NCBI GenBank assembly: GCA_016717345.1
Contig: JADKFR010000003.1
Coordinates: 310,001 to 374,000, forward strand
Direction: 5' to 3'
Source of the DNA: Propionibacteriaceae bacterium
GTDB taxonomy: Bacteria; Actinomycetota; Actinomycetes; Propionibacteriales; Propionibacteriaceae
DNA: 64,000 bases
This document shows positions 50,359 to 59,984 of this stretch, piece by piece (positions within the stretch are counted from its first letter, which is position 1; the number at the start of each line of letters is the position of its first letter). Made by a program: the position numbers and the translations under genes. The notes beneath the pieces were generated by a model, which had not been told where the DNA came from, did not search any database, and saw only the letters and a program-made list of their open reading frames with translations.

Positions 50359-51918
50359 CTACTGGGGACCCTTGTTGGGTTGGTTGAACAGCTTCTGCAG
50401 GTCAGCGGGCAACTGGAACTCCCCCATCGCCTTGGCCAACTCGGCCTCGCTGGGTTGCGGCACCCCGAAGGCGGCACCGGGAACGGCCGTCGTCGCTGCG
50501 GGGGTGGCGGGCAGGCCGCGCTTGGCCGGGTTCCCCGAGACCCCATGGCCCTTGCGCTTCTTGGCTGGCTGACGCGGCGGCTGACGTCGGGCACCCGGCA
50601 TGCCGGCCATGGCCCCACCCGCCAGGGATTGCATCATCTTGCGGGCCTCGAAGAATCGATTGACGAGGGCATTGACGTCCGAGACCTGCGTTCCGGAACC
50701 CTTGGCGATCCGGGAGCGGCGGGAGCCGTCCAGCACTTTGGGGTTGCTGCGCTCAGCCGGCGTCATCGAGTAGATGATGGCCTCGATCCGGTCGATCTCG
50801 CGCTCGTCGATCCCGGCGATCTGGTCCTTCATCTGGCCCATCCCTGGCATCATGCCCAGGATCTTCGACAGCGGCCCCATGCGGCGAACCGCCTGCATCT
50901 GCTGCAGGAAGTCGTCGAGACCGAACTCTCCCTTACCGGCGATGAGCTTCTGGGCGGCCTTGGCCGATTCCTCGGCGTCGAAAGTCTTCTCGGCCTGCTC
51001 GATCAGGGTGAGTAGATCGCCCATGCCGAGGATGCGACTCGCCATCCGGTCGGGGTGGAAGGCGTCGAAGTCATCCAGCCCTTCCCCGTTGGAGGCGAAC
51101 ATGATGGGCTTGCCGGTGACGCGCGCGATCGACAGCGCTGCGCCGCCGCGGGCGTCGCCGTCCAGCTTCGACAGCACCACCCCGTCGAAACCGACACCCG
51201 CCGCGAAGGCGTTGGCGGTGTTCACCGCGTCCTGGCCGATCATGGCGTCCACCACGAACAGGATCTCGGTCGGGTTGACCGCGTCGCGGATGTCGGCCGC
51301 CTGCTGCATCAGCTCGGCGTCCACACCGAGTCGACCGGCGGTGTCGACCACCACCACGTCGTAGAGCTTGCTCATCGCGTGCAGGATCGAGCTCCTCGCG
51401 ACCTGGACGGGATCGCCGACACCATTGCCTGCCTCGGGGGCGAAGACGTGGACGCCGGCGCGCTCCCCCACCACCTGGAGCTGGGTGACCGCGTTGGGAC
51501 GCTGCAGGTCCGCGGCGACCAGGAGCGGGGAATACCCCTGCCCTTTCAACCACTTGCCCAGCTTGCCGGCCAGCGTCGTCTTGCCGGAACCCTGCAGGCC
51601 CGCCAGCATGATCACCGTCGGAGGTCGCTTGGCGAACCTCAGGGGCCGCGCCTGGCCACCCAGGATGCCGATCAGTTCCTCGTTGACGATCTTGATGATC
51701 TGCTGGCCGGCGTTGAGCGCCTGATGGATCTCGGCGCCCGCGGCCCGGGTCCTGACGGCGGCGGTGAACTCCTTCACCACCGTCAGGTTGACGTCGGCCT
51801 CCAGCAGGGCGAGTCGGATCTCGCGCAAGGTGGCTTCGATCTCGGCTTCACTCAGCCGGGTCTTGCCTCGAAGGTTGCGGAAGGCCGCGGAGAGGCGGTC
51901 TTGAAGGGTGTCGAACAA
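50359..51918 (-). CDS. ffh: signal recognition particle protein Ffh
   Basis: GTPase of 519 residues that binds signal sequences and 4.5S RNA. N domain MFDTLQDRLSAAFRNLRGK; G domain with GLQGSGKTTLAGKLGKWL, DTAGRLGVDAEL and SKLDGDARGGAALS; Met-rich M domain with ILGMMPGMGQMKDQ and NPKVLDGSRRSRIAKGSG (RNA binding). It has a longer C-terminal Pro/Ala tail. Its receptor gene ftsY lies 65 bp upstream. Confidence 0.97.
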   Translation of the reverse strand: MFDTLQDRLSAAFRNLRGKTRLSEAEIEATLREIRLALLEADVNLTVVKEFTAAVRTRAAGAEIHQALNAGQQIIKIVNEELIGILGGQARPLRFAKRPPTVIMLAGLQGSGKTTLAGKLGKWLKGQGYSPLLVAADLQRPNAVTQLQVVGERAGVHVFAPEAGNGVGDPVQVARSSILHAMSKLYDVVVVDTAGRLGVDAELMQQAADIRDAVNPTEILFVVDAMIGQDAVNTANAFAAGVGFDGVVLSKLDGDARGGAALSIARVTGKPIMFASNGEGLDDFDAFHPDRMASRILGMGDLLTLIEQAEKTFDAEESAKAAQKLIAGKGEFGLDDFLQQMQAVRRMGPLSKILGMMPGMGQMKDQIAGIDEREIDRIEAIIYSMTPAERSNPKVLDGSRRSRIAKGSGTQVSDVNALVNRFFEARKMMQSLAGGAMAGMPGARRQPPRQPAKKRKGHGVSGNPAKRGLPATPAATTAVPGAAFGVPQPSEAELAKAMGEFQLPADLQKLFNQPNKGPQ

Positions 51919-51983
51919 CGCATTACCTCACGTTCTCAGGAGTCCGGGACAGCTTACCGGGCGGCTCAGACCAGGGACCGACG

Positions 51984-53129
51984 TCAGCCTTCGCTCAGCA
52001 GGGCATCCACGAAGTCGGAAGCGTCGAACGGTGCCAGGTCGTCAACGCCCTCCCCGAGCCCGATCAGCTTGACGGGCACTCCCAGCTCGCGCTGCACCTG
52101 AACCACGATTCCCCCCTTGGCCGAACCGTCCAGCTTCGAGAGCACGATGCCGGTGATGTTCACGACGTCGGCGAAGACCCGGGCTTGGGTCAGGCCGTTC
52201 TGGCCAGTGGTGGCATCGATGACCAGGAGCACCTCGGTGACCGGAGCCTTGCGTTCGATGACCCGCTTGATCTTGCCCAATTCGTCCATCAAGCCGGACT
52301 TGGTGTGCAGGCGACCCGCAGTGTCGACCACCACCACGTCGACGGCGTCGTCGATGCCGCGCCCGACCGCGTCGAAGGCCACCGAAGCCGGGTCACCACC
52401 CTCTGGGCCACGGACGGTGGGAACGCCCACCCGGGAGCCCCAGGTTTCCAACTGGTCGGCAGCAGCCGCACGGAAGGTGTCGGCGGCTCCCAGGACCACG
52501 GACTTGTGCTCGGCAACCAGGACCCGCGCCAGCTTTCCGATGGTGGTGGTCTTGCCGGTGCCGTTCACCCCCACCACCATCACCACGCCCGGGAGGCCAC
52601 CGGATCCCTCGGTCACGAGTCGGCGATCCATGGTCGGGTCAACCAGGTTCAGGAGTTCGCGGCGCAGCACCGTCCGGGCTCGGGCCGGATCGGCGTGCCC
52701 GTCGATCGACAGTTCCCGTCGCAGCGCCGTGATCAGTTCCGTGGTCGGCCCCACCCCGAGATCGGAGGTGATGAGCGTCGCCTCCAGGTCGTCCCAGGCT
52801 TCGGCGTCGAGGGTTTCCGCCGACAGCAGGCTGAGCAGGCCTCGTGCCAGCGGGTTGCTGCTTCCGGAGAGTCGCCGCCGCAACCTGGCCATCCGGGATG
52901 CCGGCGCCTCGGGGACGTCGAGAGCACCCGGCTCCGGTACCGCGGGCGGTACCGACGAAGCCGGTGGCTCCGGCTCGGCGGGCAGCAGGGCAGGTGCGCC
53001 GGCCCGCGCCTCGAGGGCTGCCTGACGATTGCTCTGGACGATGACAACCGTGGCGACAAGGATCGCCAGCACGACGCCGCCAAGAATGAACCAGAAGATC
53101 TCCACCGGGTCATGGTAGGGGAGGCTCAC
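51984..53129 (-). CDS. ftsY: signal recognition particle receptor FtsY
   Basis: GTPase receptor of 381 residues. An N-terminal membrane helix (IFWFILGGVVLAILVATVVI) and an acidic Pro/Glu linker, typical of actinobacterial FtsY, precede the NG domain. NG motifs: GVNGTGKTTTIGKLA, DTFRAAAADQL, DTAGRLHTKSGLM and SKLDGSAKGGIVV. The start is uncertain: the GTG at 53129 is used, but a GTG some eight codons later (VEIFWF) is also plausible. It lies in the conserved smc-ftsY-ffh order. Confidence 0.95.
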   Translation of the reverse strand: MSLPYHDPVEIFWFILGGVVLAILVATVVIVQSNRQAALEARAGAPALLPAEPEPPASSVPPAVPEPGALDVPEAPASRMARLRRRLSGSSNPLARGLLSLLSAETLDAEAWDDLEATLITSDLGVGPTTELITALRRELSIDGHADPARARTVLRRELLNLVDPTMDRRLVTEGSGGLPGVVMVVGVNGTGKTTTIGKLARVLVAEHKSVVLGAADTFRAAAADQLETWGSRVGVPTVRGPEGGDPASVAFDAVGRGIDDAVDVVVVDTAGRLHTKSGLMDELGKIKRVIERKAPVTEVLLVIDATTGQNGLTQARVFADVVNITGIVLSKLDGSAKGGIVVQVQRELGVPVKLIGLGEGVDDLAPFDASDFVDALLSEG

Positions 53130-53178
53130 CCCTCCGCCGCGCCGTCCCTCGGGTCCGGGACGCCGGGGGGTTCAGCGA

Positions 53179-53418
53179 TCAGCGCCGCGCAGCCTCTGTG
53201 GCGGAATCGGCACTCTTGGGAACCGGGATCTCATCGAAGAACTCCACCAGCCCTCGCGGCGGCTGGGCGTCGCCGTTGAGGTGGCGGGCGGTGTTGGCCA
53301 TCACGTGGGCGATCTCGGGGGCCCTATCGGCCAGGTTGCCCTGCATTCCGACGGCGACGATGGCGATCACCGCCAGAGCGATCGCCAGGATCACGATCAT
53401 TACGATCAACGCGCTCAC
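53179..53418 (-). CDS. small membrane-anchored protein
   Basis: Protein of 79 residues with one N-terminal membrane helix (LIVMIVILAIALAVIAIVAV) followed by a soluble tail (NLADRAPEIAHVMANTARHL). No family recognised. It lies between smc and ftsY on the same strand with a GTG/ATG-type start and a GAAGG site upstream, so it is probably expressed. Confidence 0.65.
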   Translation of the reverse strand: MSALIVMIVILAIALAVIAIVAVGMQGNLADRAPEIAHVMANTARHLNGDAQPPRGLVEFFDEIPVPKSADSATEAARR

Positions 53419-53479
53419 AGGGGGCCTTCCTTCGGGTGGTTCCCATTATGCCGGACGGCAGCCGGCCAACGATCACGGG

Positions 53480-56400
53480 TCACTCCTGCCGGAGCCGCTG
53501 GCTGATCACCGTGGACACGCCGTCGGCCCGCATCGTCACCCCGTACAGCGCGTCGGCGATCTCCATCGTCCGCTTCTGGTGGGTGATGACGAGGAGCTGG
53601 CTGGTGTCGCGGAGTTCTTCGTAGATCGCCAGCAGCCGCCCCAGATTGATGTCGTCCAGGGCTGCCTCCACCTCATCGAGGATGTAGAACGGGCTGGGCC
53701 GTGCCTTGAACAAGGCCACCAGGAAGGCCACCGCCACCAGGGATCGCTCGCCGCCGGACAGCAGCGACAGACGTTTCAGCTTCTTTCCGGCCGGACGGGC
53801 CTCGACCTCAACCCCGGTGGTCAACCACTGCCCGGGCTCGGTGAGGACCAGCCGCCCTTCGCCCCCGGGGAACAAGCGCGCGAACGCCGTCCGGAAAGCC
53901 GCCTCGACATCGACGTAGGCCTCGGCGAAGACCTGCTGCACGCGGGCGTCCACGTCCGCGATGATGCCTGCCAGATCCGCCCTCGTCTTGCGCAGGTCCT
54001 CCAGTTGCTCGGCGAGAAAGGCATGTCGCTGCTGCAGCGCATCGAACTCCTCCAGGGCCAGCGGGTTCACCTTCCCCAGCACGGCGAGATCACGCTCGGC
54101 TTGGCGGAACCGCCTCTCCTGCTCGACGCGCAGGTAGGGCACAGGATCGGGCCGGGGGTCGTCCGGCCCCAGCAGTGCACCCTCGGGCCCCACCAGAACC
54201 TCGACGCCCTGATCAGGTCCGTAGCCCGACAGCAGCGCGTCGACCTCCAGTCCCAACTCGGCCATCGCCTTCTCGGCCAGCGCTTCCAGTTTCACCTGCT
54301 GTTGGGCGCGGGCGAGTTCGTCACGATGCGTGACGTCCACCAGGTCCTCGAACTGCCTGGCCAGGCCACGGCCGCTCGCCCGGGCGGCAGCCACCGCGGT
54401 TTCTGCCTCGATTCGGCGAGACTGCGCCAGCTCCCTCGCCCGACCTGCGGCCGCCAGCGACAGCGCCATCTGCTCGCGGAGCCAGGCCGCCGCCACCCCG
54501 ACCGCCTGGGCGATGGCTGCCTCTCGCCGCAACTGCTCGCGGCGCTGAGCCGCCTTGTCCCGGGCCGCCCGTTCCGCCTGGGCAGAGCGGCGAAGGCTGT
54601 CGACCCGTCCTGCCATCGCCCGGGCGCGCTCCTGAGTCGTGCGCAGCGCGAGCCGGGCCTCCATCTCCGCGGCCGCGGCGGCCCTGGCCTCGGCGGCGCA
54701 GCGGTTCCGCTCGGCCGGATCGGCTTCGCTGAGGGCTGACTGCTCCCGCGCCAGATCGAGCCGGCTCTGGAGTTCGGCCAGCCCCTCCGCTGCCCGAACC
54801 CGGACGTCCTCAGCGGTCGCGATCGCCTGATCGAGGCGTCCCACCTCGGACTGCGATGAGCGGATCACCTGGTTGAGGTCGCCGGCCTCCTCGGCGAGCC
54901 CGGCGTGGGCGGCGTCGGATTCGTGGAGCCGGGACAGCGCAGCCTCGGCGTGCTGGCGGGCTGTGGCGAGTCGGGAGTCCTGCTCGGCGACCCGGAACCG
55001 GACGCGCTCCCATTCCGCCTCAACCTGCGCGAGTGCCGCGGCGGCCTCCTCCCAGGCCGCCTGCACCTGGATCAGGGACGGCTGCGCCTGTGATCCGCCG
55101 GCGGCATACCATGCGCTCAGCACGTCGCCTCCCCGGGTGACAGCGGTGAGGTCCGGGAGCGCGCCGACCAGGTCCCGGGCTTGGTGCATGGTGTCCACGA
55201 CAGCCACCTTGAAGAGCAGCCGGTCGAGGGACGGACGCAAGTCCGCCGCGCATTCGACGAGATCGCGGGCGTAACGGGCAGCCACGGGAAGCTCAGGCCA
55301 GGTCGAATCGTCAACGGCGTCCCCACCCCCCAGCAGGAGCCCCGCCCGTCCCAAGTCCCCACCGCGCAGGTGCTCGAAGGCGCCCAGCGCTGCGTCGAGC
55401 CCAGTCACCGCGACGGCATCTGCGGCGGTCCCGAGCGCCGCGGAGATCGCTGCCTCCGAACCTGGCTCGACGCTCACCAGGGTCGCCACCGAGCCGAGCA
55501 GTCCGTCCAATCGGTCAGTAGCCGCCAGGAGCGCGGCTGAGGCATCCTTGCGTTCCAGGCCGAGACCCAGCGCGTCCACCCGGGCCGCGAGCGCAGCCTT
55601 CGACGCGTTGAACTGAGTCTCGGCTGCTCGAAGCTCCTCGCGTGCCGCCTCAATGCCGGCGACCTCGGCCTCGGCCGATTCGTAGGCGGCGTCGAGTCCC
55701 GCTTCGCCGGCGCTCAGGGACGCCAGCCGCGTCTCGAGAGCGGCGAACGATCGCCTCGCCTCGGCGGCGCGACCCGCAGCCTCCGCCCTTGCCCTGCGCA
55801 GGCGCTCGATCTCCGCGCCTGAGGACTCCGCGCGGCCATGCAGGGTGTTCACTTCGCCGGTAAGACGGGCCAGCCCCTCCCGCCGGTCAGCGATCGCCCG
55901 CTGATGAGCCGCGAAGCGGCGCTCTGCCTCGGTCGCGGCCGCATCGCTGGCCTGCCGAAGCTCGGACGCCGCGCGCAGGGCTTCGCCCAGGCCGGCGACC
56001 TCAGTCTCCAGCAGGAGTTCTGCTTGCCGCGCCGATTCGGCTTCACGATCAATCGCCTCGGGATCCCTGCCAGGCCGGTCGTCGGCCCCGAGCGACTCCG
56101 CGTTCCGAAGCCTCTCAGCGGCGATCGAGGCCGTGGCCGCGACCCGCTCGGCCAAGCCGGCAAGCGCGTACCAGGTCTCCTGGGCGACGCTGAGTTCTGA
56201 CAGGGATGAGTGGGCAGCGGCCTCCGCGACCTGCTCGGCCGCCCGGGCAGCGGCCAGCGCTTCCTCCACCTGACGCCGACGCTCGCGCAGTTCCGCCTCG
56301 GCGGCAAGGTCCATGGCCAGCGTCCCGGCGGCGGCCGCATAGTCGTCGGCGAGCAACCTGGCCCGGGCGTCCCGCAGGTTGGCCTGGATCACCGAGGCGC

Positions 56401-57040
56401 GTCGGGCGACCTCGGCCTGCCGACCCAGCGGCTTGAGTTGCCGCCGGAGCTCCATCAGCAGGTCGGCGAGCCGGTTCAGATTGGTACCGGTCGCCTCGAG
56501 TTTGCGCTCGGCCTTCTCCTTGCGCTTGCGATGCTTCAGGACCCCGGCGGCTTCCTCGATGAAGCCTCGGCGGGTCTCCGGCGTCGCGTTGAGAATCCCG
56601 TCCAACTGGCCCTGGCCCACGATCACATGCATCTCTCGACCGATTCCGGAATCCGACAGCAACTCCTGGACGTCGAGGAGCCGCGCGGCGTGGCCGTTGA
56701 TGGCGTACTCGGAACCACCGGTGCGGAACATCGTCCGGGAGATCGTGACCTCGGTGTAGTCGATCGGCAGCGCACCGTCGGTGTTGTCGATGGTGAGCAG
56801 CACCTCGGCCCGTCCGAGCGGAGCCCGGCCGGAGGTACCGGCGAAGATGACGTCCTCCATCTTGCCGCCCCGCAGCGTCTTGGCTCCCTGCTCCCCCATC
56901 ACCCAGCTGAGGGCATCGACCACGTTGGACTTCCCGGACCCGTTCGGGCCCACCACGCACGTGATGCCGGGCTCGAAGCGAAGGGTGGTGGTGGAGGCGA
57001 ACGACTTGAAGCCGCGCAGCGTGAGGCTCTTGAGATACAT
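53480..57040 (-). CDS. smc: chromosome segregation protein SMC
   Basis: Condensin ATPase of 1186 residues. Walker A is GPNGSGKSNVVDALSWVMGE. Two long coiled coils flank a hinge near residues 500-620 (GSVATLVSVEPGSEAAISAA). The C-terminal head has the signature LLSGGERSLVAVAFLVALFK and Walker B FYILDEVEAALDD. The coiled coils are unusually rich in Ala, Arg and Glu, as expected at this GC content. No scpA or scpB is in the window. It starts the smc-ftsY-ffh block. Confidence 0.97.
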   Translation of the reverse strand: MYLKSLTLRGFKSFASTTTLRFEPGITCVVGPNGSGKSNVVDALSWVMGEQGAKTLRGGKMEDVIFAGTSGRAPLGRAEVLLTIDNTDGALPIDYTEVTISRTMFRTGGSEYAINGHAARLLDVQELLSDSGIGREMHVIVGQGQLDGILNATPETRRGFIEEAAGVLKHRKRKEKAERKLEATGTNLNRLADLLMELRRQLKPLGRQAEVARRASVIQANLRDARARLLADDYAAAAGTLAMDLAAEAELRERRRQVEEALAAARAAEQVAEAAAHSSLSELSVAQETWYALAGLAERVAATASIAAERLRNAESLGADDRPGRDPEAIDREAESARQAELLLETEVAGLGEALRAASELRQASDAAATEAERRFAAHQRAIADRREGLARLTGEVNTLHGRAESSGAEIERLRRARAEAAGRAAEARRSFAALETRLASLSAGEAGLDAAYESAEAEVAGIEAAREELRAAETQFNASKAALAARVDALGLGLERKDASAALLAATDRLDGLLGSVATLVSVEPGSEAAISAALGTAADAVAVTGLDAALGAFEHLRGGDLGRAGLLLGGGDAVDDSTWPELPVAARYARDLVECAADLRPSLDRLLFKVAVVDTMHQARDLVGALPDLTAVTRGGDVLSAWYAAGGSQAQPSLIQVQAAWEEAAAALAQVEAEWERVRFRVAEQDSRLATARQHAEAALSRLHESDAAHAGLAEEAGDLNQVIRSSQSEVGRLDQAIATAEDVRVRAAEGLAELQSRLDLAREQSALSEADPAERNRCAAEARAAAAAEMEARLALRTTQERARAMAGRVDSLRRSAQAERAARDKAAQRREQLRREAAIAQAVGVAAAWLREQMALSLAAAGRARELAQSRRIEAETAVAAARASGRGLARQFEDLVDVTHRDELARAQQQVKLEALAEKAMAELGLEVDALLSGYGPDQGVEVLVGPEGALLGPDDPRPDPVPYLRVEQERRFRQAERDLAVLGKVNPLALEEFDALQQRHAFLAEQLEDLRKTRADLAGIIADVDARVQQVFAEAYVDVEAAFRTAFARLFPGGEGRLVLTEPGQWLTTGVEVEARPAGKKLKRLSLLSGGERSLVAVAFLVALFKARPSPFYILDEVEAALDDINLGRLLAIYEELRDTSQLLVITHQKRTMEIADALYGVTMRADGVSTVISQRLRQE

Positions 57041-57053
57041 GGGCAGCCGCGTC

Positions 57054-57617
57054 CTACCCGGCCATCGCCTTCTGACGTCCGTGACGGGCTCGGACAGCGC
57101 GGAACGTCCACAGCTTGTTGAGCACGAAGTTCACCGGAGTCACGCAGACGATCATGATCAGGTTCGCCCAGTACAGCTTCGTCCGCAGGCCACTGGAGTT
57201 GTCGAAGACGTCGCTGGGGAGCCCGATCGGCGAGTTGGGATGCATCAGGGCCGTGATCAGCAACATCCCCACCATCTGGGCTCCCAGGCCGACGAGCAGG
57301 AACGGCCAGTACTCGTGCCAGAAATGGGCCCGGTTGGCGCTCTTGAACGTCCAGTAGCGGTTCAGGAGGAAGTTGGAGAGGTTGGCGACCAGGAACGCGA
57401 TCATCACATAGACGTGATAGTTCCGAATGTTGAACGGGGTCAGGGGGATGCCCGCCACCACATCGTTGTTGTGGAGGCCGAAAGCGTCGCGGGCAATGAC
57501 GTTGGTCACCACCAGCACCACCTGGTTGACCACCACTCCCAGGCCGCCCACCATCAGGAACCGCGCGAATTGCAGCAAGCTGCGGCGATGCCGGGCGAAG
57601 AGGTCAGTAGGGTTCAC
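57054..57617 (-). CDS. GtrA family membrane protein
   Basis: Protein of 187 residues with four membrane helices (FLMVGGLGVVVNQVVLVVTN, VYVMIAFLVANLSNFLLNRY, PFLLVGLGAQMVGMLLITAL, WANLIMIVCVTPVNFVLNKL) and the paired RYWTF/KLWTF motifs of the GtrA/flippase family. Members help flip polyprenyl-linked sugars. No glycosyltransferase is adjacent. It lies between smc and a macrodomain gene, so it seems inserted into the conserved smc-mutM neighbourhood. Confidence 0.9.
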   Translation of the reverse strand: MNPTDLFARHRRSLLQFARFLMVGGLGVVVNQVVLVVTNVIARDAFGLHNNDVVAGIPLTPFNIRNYHVYVMIAFLVANLSNFLLNRYWTFKSANRAHFWHEYWPFLLVGLGAQMVGMLLITALMHPNSPIGLPSDVFDNSSGLRTKLYWANLIMIVCVTPVNFVLNKLWTFRAVRARHGRQKAMAG

Positions 57618-57655
57618 AGTTCGACCACTCTACCGGCACTGCCCGGCACCGCCGG

Positions 57656-58177
57656 TCAGGGAGTGCCCAGCGGAGGTGGATCCGCCCGCAGCGCCTGCCG
57701 CAGGGCCGCTTCGGCAGCGGAATTGAACGCCACCAGCAGCCCGCGTTCCACCTTGGTGGGCGTGGCGCGCAGGGTGTCCACAGCGGCCCTCGCGGCATCC
57801 TCCAGCGGCCAGCCATACGCCCCGGCCGAAATCAGGGGAAAGGCGACACTCCTGGCTCCGAGTTCGTCGGCCACCGCCAGCGATTGGGCATAGCACGAGG
57901 TCAGCAGGTCACGATCGGTCTCGCCTCGATGACGATTGGGACCCACCACGTGGATCACCCACCGGGCCGGCAGCATCCCGGCCGTCGTCCAGCCCGCAGC
58001 CCCCGTCGCCAAGCCGTGGGGGAAGCGTCGGACGCAGTCTGCCAGCACCCCCGGGCCCCCGGCCCGATGGATGGCGCCATCGACGCCGCCTCCGCCCCGC
58101 ATCGCCCGGTTGGCGGCGTTCACCACCGCATCAACCTGGAAGGTCGTGATGTCACCTGGGACAACGTCGAGTTCCAT
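57656..58177 (-). CDS. macrodomain O-acetyl-ADP-ribose deacetylase
   Basis: Protein of 173 residues forming one macrodomain. Motifs: GDITTFQVDAVVNAANRAMR, GGGGVDGAIHRAGG, and SVAFPLISAGAYGWPLEDAA. It hydrolyses O-acetyl-ADP-ribose or ADP-ribose adducts, the by-products of sirtuin and ADP-ribosylation reactions. A sirtuin is encoded at 33497 but is not linked. It lies next to mutM, 18 bp away. Confidence 0.94.
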   Translation of the reverse strand: MELDVVPGDITTFQVDAVVNAANRAMRGGGGVDGAIHRAGGPGVLADCVRRFPHGLATGAAGWTTAGMLPARWVIHVVGPNRHRGETDRDLLTSCYAQSLAVADELGARSVAFPLISAGAYGWPLEDAARAAVDTLRATPTKVERGLLVAFNSAAEAALRQALRADPPPLGTP

Positions 58178-58195
58178 CGCACCAGTGTGCCCCCG

Positions 58196-59047
58196 TCAGG
58201 GCCGGACGCGAGGCCTGGGCTGGCACCTGGGGCAGCGGAACGACGACCGGTTCGCAAACGCCTCGCGGACGATGCTGCGGCCACACCGCGGGCACGCCCG
58301 CCCGGCTTGGCCGTAGGCCGCCAGCGAGCGCGAAAAGTACCCGGAGGCGCCGTTGACGTTGACGTACAAGGCATCGAACGAGGTGCCGCCCTGGGCGAGA
58401 GCCTCGCCCATCACCTGCCGGGCGGCCTCCAGTACTTCCCGAACCCTGGCCGGCCGGAGTGAGGAAGCGGGTGAGTCGTAATGCACGCGTGCCCGCCACA
58501 GGGCCTCGTCGGCGTAGATGTTCCCGATCCCGGACACGATTCCCTGGTCGAGGAGGACCCGCTTGATCCCGCTGTGCCGGGCCCGGATCCGCGCGACCAG
58601 TTGATCGTTGTCGAGGGTGGGGTCGAACAGGTCGGGGGCGATGTGGGCCAGTTCGGCCGGAGTTTCGGCGCCTTGTGGCGACACCCAGAGCCCGCCGAAG
58701 ATGCGCTGATCCACGAAGCGCAACTCCGGGCCGTCGTCGTCGAACCCCAGCACCACCCGGGTGTGGCGCTGAGGCTCCGCGGCAGCCTGATCCAGCCGGA
58801 ATTGCCCGCTCATTCCCAGGTGGGCCACGAGGGCGTCCTCGCCGTCCAAGGGGAGCCACAGAAACTTGCCCCGCCGCGCCGGACGGCCCAGGCACCTTCC
58901 CGAGAGACCGGCGACGAAGTCAGCCGACCCACCGGGCTGGCGACGGACGGTTCGGGGATGCAGGACGCTGACGGTGGCGACCGTCCGTCCCGGGAGCACC
59001 GCATCGAGGCCTCGGCGAACCACCTCCACCTCGGGCAGCTCGGGCAT
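58196..59047 (-). CDS. mutM: formamidopyrimidine-DNA glycosylase
   Basis: Repair enzyme of 283 residues that removes oxidised purines such as 8-oxoguanine. The mature N-terminus PELPEVEVVRRGLD provides the catalytic proline and glutamate. The H2TH region (SGIGNIYADEALWRARVH) and the C-terminal zinc finger (CPRCGRSIVREAF, CPRC) are intact. Its ATG shares the A of the rnc stop (TGATG). It lies in the usual place between rnc and the smc block. Confidence 0.96.
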   Translation of the reverse strand: MPELPEVEVVRRGLDAVLPGRTVATVSVLHPRTVRRQPGGSADFVAGLSGRCLGRPARRGKFLWLPLDGEDALVAHLGMSGQFRLDQAAAEPQRHTRVVLGFDDDGPELRFVDQRIFGGLWVSPQGAETPAELAHIAPDLFDPTLDNDQLVARIRARHSGIKRVLLDQGIVSGIGNIYADEALWRARVHYDSPASSLRPARVREVLEAARQVMGEALAQGGTSFDALYVNVNGASGYFSRSLAAYGQAGRACPRCGRSIVREAFANRSSFRCPRCQPRPRVRP

Positions 59048-59724
59048 CAGGAATCGAGGTGCCGGAACGCGGCTTCAGCGGCGCGCTGTTCAGCCTGCTT
59101 CTTGGAGCGCCCGTGACCCACCTCGAAGTGTGCGTCGCCCACGACGGCGACCGCGTCGAAACGCTTGTCGTGATCGGGCCCGGTCTCGCTGATCTCGTAG
59201 GACGGCAGGCCCAATTCGAGGCGCGCGCAGAGTTCCTGAAGGCTCGTCTTCCAGTCCAACCCGGCGCCGACAGTCGCGGCGTTGTCCACCAGGGGATCGA
59301 ACAGGTGGTGGAGCAGTCGATCGGCAGCCGCCTGCCCGGCGGAGATGAGGACCGCCCCGAACAGGGCCTCCAGGGAGTCGGCAAGGATCGACGACTTGCG
59401 GCTGCCACCGGTGGTGATCTCGCCACGGCCCAGCAGCAACTCGTCCCCCAGCCCGAGTGAGCGGGCGACGTCGGCCAACGAATGGGAGTTCACGACCGCT
59501 GCCCTCAGCTTCGCAAGGCGCCCCTCGGGCAACTCAGGGAAGGTGCGGTAGAGGTATTCGGTGACGACCACCCCGAGGACCGCGTCGCCCAGGAACTCCA
59601 GTCGCTCGTTGTGGGGCAGGCCCCCGTTCTCGTAGGCATAGGAACGGTGGGTCAGGGCAAGCTGATAGAGCTGAGGATCGATGTCGATCCCCAGCTCATT
59701 CAAAAGCTGCCTCGCGCGGCTCAC
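59047..59724 (-). CDS. rnc: ribonuclease III
   Basis: Double-strand-specific ribonuclease of 225 residues that processes rRNA and mRNA. The catalytic signature NERLEFLGDAVLGVV and the second acidic site (DSLEALFGAVLI) are intact. The double-stranded RNA-binding domain (DHDKRFDAVAVVGDAHFEVG then SKKQAEQRAAEAAF) closes the protein. The GTG at 59724 (VSRARQLLNELG) is preferred. rpmF lies 19 bp upstream. Confidence 0.96.
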   Translation of the reverse strand: MSRARQLLNELGIDIDPQLYQLALTHRSYAYENGGLPHNERLEFLGDAVLGVVVTEYLYRTFPELPEGRLAKLRAAVVNSHSLADVARSLGLGDELLLGRGEITTGGSRKSSILADSLEALFGAVLISAGQAAADRLLHHLFDPLVDNAATVGAGLDWKTSLQELCARLELGLPSYEISETGPDHDKRFDAVAVVGDAHFEVGHGRSKKQAEQRAAEAAFRHLDS

Positions 59725-59743
59725 GCCACGGCCCGACGCTCGG

Positions 59744-59935
59744 TCAGAGCTCGACGACCTGGCGACGACTGGCCCGCGGGCCGTACTGGCCGCACTCGGG
59801 GCAGGCCGTATGCGGCAGATGCTTGGCCTGGCACGCCGCGTTGGCGCAGGTGACCAGCGTGGGCGCAGAGGTCTTCCACTGCGAACGGCGGGCCCGCGTG
59901 TTGCTGCGGGACATCTTCCGCTTCGGAACGGCCAC
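59744..59935 (-). CDS. rpmF: 50S ribosomal protein L32
   Basis: Protein of 63 residues starting MAVPKRKMSRSNTRARRSQW, with two Cys pairs (CANAAC and CPEC), so it is the zinc-binding C+ form. AAGGAG lies upstream. It follows the DUF177 gene by 49 bp, the standard arrangement in bacteria. Confidence 0.97.
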   Translation of the reverse strand: MAVPKRKMSRSNTRARRSQWKTSAPTLVTCANAACQAKHLPHTACPECGQYGPRASRRQVVEL

Positions 59936-59984
59936 GGCGTACTCCTTGATCCTCGGCCCGCCGGTGCGGGCCTGGTCGATTCGG

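Noticed and set aside
49391..50572. 393-residue plus-strand open frame
   Set aside because: Antisense to the amidohydrolase gene, whose metal motifs are clear.
53198..54739. 513-residue plus-strand open frame opposite smc
   Set aside because: Antisense to the smc coiled coil; His/Arg/Gln-rich composition without a family match.
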